Source: Micropterus salmoides
Lineage: Eukaryota; Chordata; Actinopteri; Centrarchiformes; Centrarchidae
DNA length: 64,000 bases
Assembly: GCF_014851395.1 (NCBI RefSeq)
Contig: NW_024041150.1
Location: forward strand, 6,077,508 to 6,141,507
Direction of reading: 5' to 3'
Shown: one piece after another, positions 46,141-55,454 of the stretch
Layout of the letters: each line of letters begins with the position of its first letter
Numbering within the stretch: the first letter of the stretch is position 1
Made by a program: the position numbers and the translations under genes
The notes under the pieces: model-generated
The model's database searches: none
Told to the model about the DNA's origin: nothing
What the model saw: the letters and a program-made list of their open reading frames with translations, nothing else

Positions 46141-47154
46141 CAGTGAGGAAAATAAGTATTTGAACACCCTGCTATTTTGCAAGTTCTCCCACTTAGAAAT
46201 CATGGAGGGGTCTGAAATTGTCATTGTAGGTGCATGTCCACTGTGACAACATAATCTAAAAAAAAAAAATCCAGAAATCACAATGTATGATTTTTTAACT
46301 ATTTATTTGTATGATACAGCTGCAAATAAGTATTTGAACACCTGTCTATCAGCTAGAATTCTGACTCTCAAAGACCTGTTAGTCTGCCTTCAAAATGTCC
46401 ACCTCCACTCCATTTATTATCCTGTTTGAGGTCGTTAGCTGCATAAAGACACCTGTCCACCCCATACAATCAGTAAGAATCCAACTACTAACATGGCCAA
46501 GACCAAAGAGCTGTCCAAAGACACTAGAGACAAAATTGTACACCTCCACAAGGCTGGAAAGGGCTACGGGGAAATTGCCAAGCAGCTTGGTGAAAAAAGC
46601 TCCACTGTTGGAGCAATCATTAGAAAATGGAAGAAGCTAAACATGACTGTCAATCTCCCTCGGACTGGGGCTCCATGCAAGATCTCACCTCGTGGGGTCT
46701 TAATGATCCTAAGAAAGGTGAGAAATCAGCCCAGAACTACACGGGAGGAGCTGGTCAATGACCTGAAAAGAGCTGGGACCACCGTTTCCAAGGTTACTGT
46801 TGGTAATACACCAAGACGTCATGGTTTGAAATCACGCATGGCACAGAAGGTTCCCCTGCTTAAACTAGCACATGTCAAGGCCCGTCTTCAGTTTGCCAAT
46901 GACCATTTGGATGATCCAGAGGAGTCATGGGAGAAAGTCATGTGGTCAGATGAGACCAAAATAGAACTTTTTGGTCATAATTCCACTAACCGTGTTTAGA
47001 GGAAGAAGAATGATGAGTACCATCCCAAGAACACCATCCCTACTGTGAAGCATGGGGGTGGTAGCATCATGCTTTGGGGGTGTTTTTCTGCACATGGGAC
47101 AAGTGGGAGAACTTGCAAAATAGCAGGGTGTTCAAATACTTATTTTCCTCACTG
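46141..47154 (+). mobile_element. Internally deleted Tc1 transposon, 1014 bp
   Basis: TA flanks at 46139-46140 and 47155-47156. The ends are CAGTGAGGAAAATAAGTATT and its inverted counterpart. The transposase frame 46493-46999 starts MAKTKELSKDTRDKIVHLHK, contains a paired-type DNA-binding domain and LPRTGAPCKISPR, and reaches the first catalytic block VMWSDETKIELFGHN. It then hits TAG in place of the Trp of VWR. After GGGSIMLWGCFSAHG it runs directly into the right terminal repeat, so the second Asp and the Glu are gone. A different Tc1 subfamily from 39236-40868. Confidence 0.88.
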
Positions 47155-47329
47155 TACATGACATTCCATCAAACTAATTTTGACAGGTATTTCCCGTCCC
47201 GCCCCCATACCGGATATGTGTATGTAACTGATAAGAGGGGTGCGTACATCCTTCCGTTGTGTTTTTGACTGATAATTGTAGGAGGTTGTTCATTGATTTA
47301 AAGACTTTATTAAACACACTTTTCCCACT

Positions 47330-48564
47330 ACACCAGAGAGCTGTCTATGGGAGAAAAGCAAGCCACTGTCAAGCTGAGAAAAGAAGGAAAATCGAGCAGA
47401 GCCATTGGACAAACATTGTGCAGAGCAAGCACAACAATGTGGAACGCCCTGAAAAAGAAAGAAACTACTGGTGTACTGAGCAACAGACGTCCAACAGGTC
47501 GGCCAAGGAAAACAACAGTAGTTGATGACAGAAATATGGTGAGAGCTGTGAAGAAAACCCCCAAAACATCAGTAAGTGACATCAGCAACGACCTCCACAG
47601 TGCAGGGTGAAGGTATCACAATCCACTGTTGGAAGAAGACTCAGAGAGCAGAAATATAGAGGCCACACCACAAGATGCAAACCACTCATCAGCAGGAAGA
47701 GTCGGAAGGCCAGAGTGAAATTTGCAAAGAAGTACAAAAGTTCTGGAGCACAATCTGATGGACTGATGAGACCAAGATTAATCTCTAGCAAAGTGATGGA
47801 AAGGCCAAAGTGTGGAGAAAGAAAGGAAGTGCTTATGATCCGAAGCGTACGAGCTCATCAGTAAAGCATGGTGGAGGTGATGTCATGGCTCAGGCTGCAT
47901 GGCTGCTTCTGGAACAGGCTCATTAATATTTATTGATGATGGAACTGATGATGGTCGCAGCAGAATGAATTCAGAAGTGGACAGAAACATTTTGTCTGCC
48001 AGTTTTACAGAGAAATGCATTGAAACTAATGGGGAGGAAGTTTATCATGCAGCAGGACAATGAGCCAAAGCACACTGCCAACAAAACAATGGACTTCATC
48101 AGAGGGAAAAAGGTTTTAGACTGGCCAAGTCAATCAGCTGACCTTAACCCAACAGAGCTGCATTTCACCTCCTTAAGAGGAGACTGAAGGGAGAAACACC
48201 CCGAAACAAACAAGAGCTGAAAGAAGCTGCGGTAAAAGCCTGGAATAGCATCACAAATGAAGAATGCAACAGTTTGGTGATGTCGACGGGTCGCAGGCTT
48301 GAGGCAGTTATTGCAAGAGAGGGTTCTGCCACCAAATATTAAATGTTATTTACTTTAATATTATTTGTTCCACCTAAGAATGCTGTGGTCTAATACAAAC
48401 GGTGGTTTGTCCTGAGTTGTTTAACACATCTAGATGTGAATACCAGGAAATAAAAGCTGAAATTCTGAACTCTTGTCTCATCTTTTGATCTTAAACCCAA
48501 ATGTCTTTAGTGAACAACGAAAACAAAGGAATTTGCCTCACTGTTCCAATAAGGGAGGGGACTG
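47330..48564 (+). mobile_element. 5'-truncated Tc1-like element, third subfamily
   Basis: The frame 47347-47610 reads MGEKQATVKLRKEGKSSRAI and RPTGRPRKTTVVDDRNMVRA (AT-hook-like GRPR between the two helix-turn-helix units). A shifted frame from 47607 continues VSQSTVGRRLREQKYRGHTT. Later pieces show a damaged first Asp block (about 47755), MQQDNEPKHTANKTM (about 48050) and WPSQSADLNPTE (about 48125). The right end is GGGAGGGGACTGTA at about 48553-48566. The left terminal repeat is missing. Confidence 0.8.
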
Positions 48565-48654
48565 TAAGTCTTCATCAACTTGCTAAACTTCTTTATCTCA
48601 CCTGAACCTGGCTCACAATATTAAGCTAACCTCACAAAGAGATTAGCATAAACA

Positions 48655-48755
48655 TGAGTTGCCGGAGTTAATATTCTAGGGTTTATCTGATCTTGGTGTC
48701 CGAAACAGAAACCCAGAGTTTCCCTCGAGTTTTTACTAATCCCGCTTTCTGAAAC
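48655..48755 (-). repeat. MITE-like repeat end, partner of 25186-25440
   Basis: On the minus strand: GGTTTCAGAAAGCGGGATTA, GGGAAACTCTGGGTTTCTGT and AGATCAGATAAACCCTAG. A typical fish DNA-transposon end. Confidence 0.5.
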
Positions 48756-49300
48756 CATAGACTGTTTATAAGAAGTGGACGTAGTCATCATGATGTCACC
48801 CGTTGGTTTGAGGACAGTTGTTTGAAGCCTTGCTGAGTTAACAGGGCTGACAATTTTGTCTAGCAAACAACATTCTTACAACTAAATGTACTCACCAGAG
48901 AAAGTGTACAGCCAACTTGGCTTTTTCAATGGCGCTGGTTAAATTTACCCAGTGCCATGGGTATGAGTCACTTTATCCTGATTGACAGATAATCCCGCCC
49001 CGAAGTATACTCTGCTTTATGGTCTTTTTTCCTCTAAATTGGACCATAATTTATTAAATGAACATCATGCTGTGTTGAAGAAGACTTGAAACTAGCGACT
49101 GAGACCATAAACTTATCTCCAAAGTGTTTACTGAGGGAATAAATCAGCTGAGAAGTAGAAACATTTTATCATTATTTCTAATGGAACCTGACTTATTTTT
49201 GCAACCAGAAGAGTCGCCCCCTGCTGGCTGTTTGATAGAATGCAGATTTAAGGGACTTCTGCATTGGCTTTGCGTCTCAGATCGGAAGCTTCCCGCTTGT
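48756..49300 (+). repeat. Dispersed fish repeat, partner of 35340-36190
   Basis: Begins ACCATAGACTGTTTATAAG and ends GATCGGAAGCTTCCCGCTTG. It contains the short open frame 49124-49342, which I regard as incidental. Confidence 0.4.
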
Positions 49301-49904
49301 CTGAAATGGGGCCATAATCTTTATGCGAGTCTGTTGGCATAAGCTTTCCTATCACCACCTCTCCTGGCTGCTGGCTTCAGACTGTAAGTAAATGAAACAT
49401 ATATCAGTATAGTGTCAGTGGTGAATTCACTTCATGGGTAGACAGAAAATTCTAACAAGGGGAATCTGTTCAAAATGATCATTGAAATAAAAATGCAGAG
49501 AGCTTTGGAAGGTATATACTGGATATATACTGGGTTAGACCACTTACAGAGAATTTAATTTGTTCTTCCTTAAATATGATGTTGACATTTAAAAATCAGT
49601 ATCTGACTGAGTAATAGCTTATAAGCAATTCACAGATTTTGAAAAATTCTAAACAAGTTAAAGCGAGTGGATTTTGCTTCAGTGCTGACAAAGCAGTTCA
49701 CATTGGAAACCATTTATTGGTTTTGAGGCTAACAGAATACATCTTCCATTTCAAGCCTACACTTTTAGCTGAGGTTAAGGCAGGCACTTATGTCAGGACC
49801 ACAGAACAGAATAATGCATTCACAAGCTCTTAAACATAAACGGTCATCAGCTTTAAAGCTCTGCATGTCCCTAATGCATATTCGTGCCTTTCTCACATCT
49901 TTAG
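49301..49904. other. B2 5' flank, paralogous to the B1 5' flank
   Basis: From about 49630 (CACAGATTTTGAAA, then GCAGTTCACATTGGAAACCAT) it follows 23645-23890 of B1. No gene; probably promoter or first intron. Confidence 0.45.
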
Positions 49905-50022
49905 AAGATGAGGTGTATATTACCAGGAGCCCATCTGCATGTTATCACTTTGTATATTTACTGGATGCAGAGGACAACACACCAGACACTGGAGTAGTGA
50001 ACTCATCTCGCAGCTTTCAAAG
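49905..50022 (+). other. Putative non-coding 5' exon of B2
   Basis: Acceptor CTCACATCTTTAG and donor CTTTCAAAG/GTAAAA. Homologous to 23891-24029. Confidence 0.45.
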
Positions 50023-50599
50023 GTAAAATGTGTGACATTACTTTTTTCTTATATATAGAGATGACAAGAACTTTAAACAGTCATGAAGATGGATGTGCAG
50101 GAATATAAAACTGAAAGACAGCAGTTTGTGATTTGATATGATTGTGGGTAAACTATAGGGACACTGTGTTTGTGTGAACTTCACCTCACAGCTTTAGTGA
50201 TGTCACTGAACAATGTTAGGTAGATATTAAAAACCTGCTCCCTTTAGTAACCTGATCTCTCAAACAGGTTTCACTCTGAAGAATGGAAGGGCTCAACATT
50301 AACAGCAGCTCACAGAACCAAAGCTACTGTATGATCACAGCAACATCACCTCCAATTACCAGAATTACACCAACACTGAGCTTGATGAGTATTACATCAA
50401 CTATCCATTCATCATCAGTGTGTTGACATATGTAGTTGTTGCTGTCGGCCTTGCTTTGACCCTGGTGGCCATCTGTGCTCTTTATTCTATGGTATGTACA
50501 TTCTGACTGAGAGTTATTTATTTCCTGTCTGTGTCGTGTGTCTGTCCTACAGTCTGTCTGTCTGTAAAGGATCTGGATCTGGTTTAGGGGCTAGGTGTC

Positions 50600-52500
50600 A
50601 GTGGGCTGAGGAAAAGGCTTGTAATGGTCTATAAACTTAAAGGAATATTTTTCTCCATAATTAAAATCATCCTGACCTCCTTGGAGCCCTAAGCACAATT
50701 CTGCTATGGGGCCCTCCACAGTCACACCTGGCACTGCAGGGCACACTACAATCCTCTCTTGTTTAAAAAAGCATGTGTCTGTAATGAGCCTGGATGGAAA
50801 AAGAATAATCCAGTACTGGTTTTAATGGACCTCTGCGCACTAACTCAGTCCTCATGAAGTCTGTTAAGACTGGCGTCAATCTCCTGGGTTATTTGGTGGA
50901 GCAGCAGCTGTTCCATTTGGGTCGGAGCTGCCTGTATCTGATGCCGGCTGTACATCTCTGGCCGTGCTCGTAGTTGAGGCTGCCTGTATTTCACCCTGGT
51001 CACTGAGACTTGCTAAAGACGTCTGGACTGGGTATGTTCTAGTACTGGCTGAGGCTGGATGTGGATGAACTGTGCTTGCGCTATCATCCACACAAAACAT
51101 CCAAGAGATAGACACGGCATGGTGAAGACCATGACGCTGTTGTGCAGATATGCTTTGACACTCACTGCACTGAAAAGGGCCGTGGCCACACTTCGGGTGG
51201 AGTGTACACAAACTTCTGAAGGTGGGTCTGTTCCCTCACTACTTTGCGGAGGTAAGAGCTACCGGCAAGGCTGTCTTGAGAGATGTCATTTTCAGAGAGG
51301 ACTGCCAAGTGGGCTCATAAGTTGCGCATCTTAAAACCTTCAAGGACAAGACACAAAACATCGGTTGCTATCTCCTCACGCCCTGCAGAAAACGATTTAC
51401 GAGGCAGTGGACAAAGACTGGTCTGTCACCAAACCCTTTGTGACATATATGGCTACCGCGTACACCACTTAGGTTTGAGGGCAATAAGTTTTGGTAGATG
51501 CCCTCGCTGTCTGGATAGTCTGCACGAGCTCAGAAGATAGGCCAGCCCATCGCATTTCTGGGACCCTAGTTTTTGTGACAGAACCACAGAGTTAATTGGT
51601 AGTGGTCATGCAAAGCAACACAAAGGAGGTTAACCCTGTCTGCTAGCACATCGGCATGAGGCCAATGTACGCAGCTGTAGGGTTAACCGGTCGACATGCA
51701 TACAATCTCTTCAGGATTAGGCACACACCCTTAGGATGTTAAGGGTAAGGGGGTTGGCTGTCAACACTTAAGAGTAACATAGTTTGCTTGCTATCTAGCT
51801 GTCAGTGTGAAGTAGTAGTGTGTTTCATTCATTTTACCTAATCTTGTATATAACTCAGGAGGAACAACTAGTAATTGGTGTGATTACTGATGTGGCCCAT
51901 TCTGCGTCCAGACCTGCCAAACTGCTGCATTTTTATAATGTGTTAATATTTCTTTGTTCCTCTTTCTGTGCTGTGGAAACTAGCATTCACACTCACTCAT
52001 ACACAAATCGGGGTTCAGTATCTTGCTCAAGGACACTTCGACACTCAACCAGGGGGAGCCAGGGATTGAACCGCCCGGTAGCTGTGGCCAAACCGTGGCA
52101 GGAGGTCCAACTGGTCAGAGGAGTAGGGGGGGAGGGGGGTCTTTCAGGGTCACAGATGCCGCTGCGACTATCGGTTATATTATCGGAGCCAGTGGCGGAC
52201 GGAGCACACAAGGAACAGCTGTCTCAGTGTGGCCCTGCACACGGAAGCCAATAAGTCCGGCCATGGGCGCTCTCGTCTGCAGCTGCTCATTCCAGAGAAG
52301 AAAGTGGGCTCTGCACAGTGAGTTGGTCCGAAGAGCCCCTCTCAGAGGCGAATCACCGGCACAGATGGGGAAAATAGACTGAGGAGGAAAATTGCTCTTT
52401 AGAAGGTGACCATCCTTGGAGCAGATAGATCAGTGAGTGCTTTGCCATCAGCTGAAGACAAGAGGATGCTGATGCAGGTGGGATTTTTACGGTACACACC
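50600..52500. other. Intron 1 of B2, mostly unassigned
   Basis: Contains a fish repeat passage at about 52010-52075 (GGGGTTCAGTATCTTGCTCA) like that at 3620-3775. The minus-strand frame 51211-50876 and others nearby are short and resemble nothing I can name. The minus strand near 51539-51480 reads LSSELVQTIQTARAS, faintly like the region before a DIRS recombinase. Treat as unknown. Confidence 0.35.
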
Positions 52501-52503
52501 TAT

Positions 52504-53056
52504 GGGCCCGTGTCCACCCAGCTGCTCTTCTGAAAATGCCCAGCAGGAAGCTTTTTTGGCGCAGCGTTTTTTCCGACTGCTTTGGTTGCTATGATACATA
52601 AAATCCGTGGAAGTGATGTTGCAAGTAATCCTACCTAACTTTACTGGATGTAAAAATGTCAACACATTGTATAGAGTAGCCTACTTGCTCTGGCCCTTGC
52701 TCTGTATGAAGAGAAGGCTGAAGCAGGTAGGGAGAGGACGGACTCGCCGTATGTGGGTACGGCAAGTACCACCGTTTGGAGGACGCCCGGTTCCAGGATG
52801 GGAATCGTCGCTACAGTGTGGTATTTGTCCTGCCCCTCCTCTACTGTGATTGGGTAAAAAGTGACAGTGACGAGCGCAGCATTTTTCCCAAAGTTGAACA
52901 TTTTACTCTCAACTCTCGGCGACCAGAGAAAAACGATCAGCGCCTCGTCACGCTGCTGCCGTTTTTACCAGCTTGTAAAAAATGCGGCGCTCCCATTGGA
53001 ATGAATTGAAAAAAAGACGCTGACGTCAGAAAAAATGCTTTGGTGGACACGGGCCC
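52504..53056. mobile_element. 553-bp MITE with perfect 15-bp terminal inverted repeats
   Basis: Left end GGGCCCGTGTCCACC (52504-52518) and right end GGTGGACACGGGCCC (53042-53056) are exact complements. TAT lies at both sides (52501-52503, 53057-53059), a 3-bp duplication that would fit a PIF/Harbinger-type transposase. No coding region; small frames inside are incidental. It lies in intron 1 of B2, about 260 bp before exon 2. Confidence 0.82.
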
Positions 53057-54396
53057 TATTAGTAGCGATATCCCATTGATCGGCTCCAATGCGATTTTTT
53101 TGTGAGCAAGTGCGTGCATGTGAAGAAGTATTACACAGTAGATACAGCCAGTAGAGGGCTCCTCCTGTGTGAGACCAAAATAAATTCTCTTTTTATCTGG
53201 GGAAAAACTGAATCTATGATATTTGGTTTGAAAATAAGGTTGAGTATTAAAGCTCAGTATTAATTTGGGAGACATGTTTCCAACTGCTTGTTGACTTTTA
53301 CCAATGTTTTCCTGCAGGTGAGAAGTGATCATGTTGCTCCCATCTACGTCATCAACCTTCTCATTACCGACCTGATTCAACTCTGCTTCATGATCGTTGA
53401 GGTAGCACCACGTGTGGATTGGGAGATACATAAAATCTTCTTTTGTATTTACATCTCTGCTCTGTTTGCCAGTGTTTACTTCATGGTCTGCATCTCCCTG
53501 GAAAGGTATTTGTCTGTCTATCCAGTATGTGTGGAGCTCCTTCTGTGTCTGAACATTATATTAGTTTATAACTCTGAAGCTCCTCAAAGACTTTGTGTCC
53601 ATCTTGTATTACAGGTATTTGGTCATCGCCCACCCACTGTGGTACCGCTTCAGAAGAACCATCAAGACCTCTGTGGTGGTCTGTGTCCTGGTCTGGGTCC
53701 TTTCTCCTGTCTGTGCCATCCAATTACATTTCGGTAATTATCTGGCCACATACATGATCCTCACCGTCATCCTCCTTCCCTTCCCACTGTTCATATTCTT
53801 CCTGGTTGGGACCCTCAAAGCCCTGTCTGCTACCATCTCGGTCCCCTCTGATGAAAAACAAAGAATTGTGGGAGTTTTGGTTCTGGTGCTGCTTATTTAC
53901 ACACTGCTGTTCCTGTCCAGAATAATTTTCATCCTGGGAGTAGATAACATGACCCTCGACAACCTGTCTAAAATCTTTGTTAGGTTCAGTCCTCTTGCAG
54001 ACTCAGTCCTGTATGTCTTCATGAGGAAAGGGACCATAGACAAGCTTTTGGCCTCTGTGTGTTGCTGCAGAATGGACAGCAATGATATCAGCAGTCCATC
54101 AGTATGAATGATGACAACATTTCCACAGTCAGCTTCATGTAGGCAGAGAAAGAGGGAGAGAGAGAAAGAGGAGGAAACAGGAGGAGAAATGTTCTGACTC
54201 TCAGATACGAGGCATGCGACATTATGAAAAACGAGACCTGACCCTTCCCCTTTTATGCTTGCGCACAAACTCCAATTTAGTTTACACCAAATCAACTAAC
54301 CGACATCTTATTCACCATCACTGCTGTACCGTTGGTCAACCCTGACTTTCCTTGACAATCACAATTTATTTTCTGTAAACCACTAGAGGTCAATAA

Positions 54397-54490
54397 ATGA
54401 ATACATTTAGAAATGTTACCTTTATTTATCTGCTACATTACATGCATTTGGCAGATGCTTTAATCCTCCAATACTTACAACAAGTGCGTT
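54397..54490 (+). repeat. Short dispersed repeat, partner of 3165-3262
   Basis: ATACATTTAGAAATGTTACC, then CATTTGGCAGATGCTTTAAT and CAAGTGCGTT. Confidence 0.5.
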
Positions 54491-54593
54491 CAATCTCCTC
54501 TGGAACAAGAGCCAGATGTCATCAAAATGTGAAGTTATTCCCTGATACCTCAGTAGTTTTACAAAGAACAATGCTCTCTTTTTCATTCTGCTG

Positions 54594-55384
54594 ACGTTCA
54601 CACAGTTACACACACTCACACAGTTACACACACTCACGCAGTTACACACACTCACGCAGTTACACACACTCACACAGTTACACACATTCACACAGTTACA
54701 CACACTCACGCAGTTACACACATTCACACAGTTACACACACTCACGCAGTTACACACATTCACGCAGTTACACACATTCACACAGTTACACACATTCACA
54801 CAGTTACACACACTCACGCAGTTACACACACTCACACAGTTATACACACTCACGCAGTTATACACACTCACGCAGTTATACACACTCACGCAGTTACACA
54901 CACTCACGCAGTTACACACATTCACACAGTTACACACACTCACGCAGTTACACACACTCACGCAGTTACACAGTTACACACACTCACACAGTTACACACA
55001 TTCACGCAGTTACACACACTCACACAGTTACACACACTCACACAGTTACACACACTCACGCAGTTACACACACTCACGCAGTTACACACATTCACACAGT
55101 TACACACACTCACACAGTTACACACATTCACACAGTTACACACATTCACACAGTTACACACACTCACACAGTTACACACACTCACGCAGTTACACACACT
55201 CACGCAGTTACACACATTCACACAGTTACACACACTCACACAGTTACACACACTCACGCAGTTACACACACTCACGCAGTTACACACATTCACACAGTTA
55301 CACACACTCACACAGTTACACACATTCACACAGTTACACACATTCACACAGTTACACACACTCACACAGTTACACACATTCACT
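54594..55384 (+). repeat. 18-bp minisatellite with higher-order structure
   Basis: About 43 units of CAGTTACACACACTCACG with variation almost only at two positions (CTCA/TTCA, and final A/G), plus a partial unit at about 54963-54970 that divides the array. Because 18 is a multiple of three, the minus strand stays open as repeats of VCNCVS/VCNCVN across most of the array; this is not a gene. The right half has a seven-unit pattern repeated exactly (see findings). Confidence 0.95.
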
Positions 55385-55454
55385 CTGGAAGTTCCACATT
55401 ATTTCAGAATGTTTGGATGCAGAGGACAAAACATCTCACTGTGGCAGAGGGAAC

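Larger units (their letters stand above)
50283..54107 (+). pseudogene. Class A GPCR, receptor B2, exon 1 frameshifted; exons 50283-50491, 53318-53505, 53615-54107
   Basis: Same three-exon plan as its neighbours. The aligned ATG at 50283 opens MEGLNINSSSQNQSY, but an extra CTGTA near 50326-50330 (compared with the AGCTATGATTACAG of A2) shifts the frame into a TGA near 50424. After the shift the expected reading continues in another frame (YDHSNITSNYQNYTNTELD, then VAVGLALTLVAICALYSM) to the normal donor. Exon 1 is 209 bp, not a multiple of three, unlike the 159, 201 and 186 of the others. No ATG lies upstream in the second frame before a TAA. Exons 2 and 3 are open and show normal motifs (RYLVIAHPLWYRFRR, SPLADSVLYVFMRKG), with loops of their own (HFGNYLATYM). 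It is therefore a recent pseudogene, a polymorphic null or a sequence error. The 3' end matches B1 to about 54190. Confidence 0.75.

Noticed and set aside
50876..51540. Open frames suggesting a gene inside B2 intron 1
   Set aside because: Short, in conflicting frames on both strands, without splice support or recognisable domain; left as unassigned.
54422..55383. Two long minus-strand open frames of a Cys-Val-Asn/Ser repeat protein (179 and 141 codons)
   Set aside because: They are produced by an 18-bp tandem repeat whose length is a multiple of three; there is no codon-like variation, and the differences between units follow DNA-level variants.
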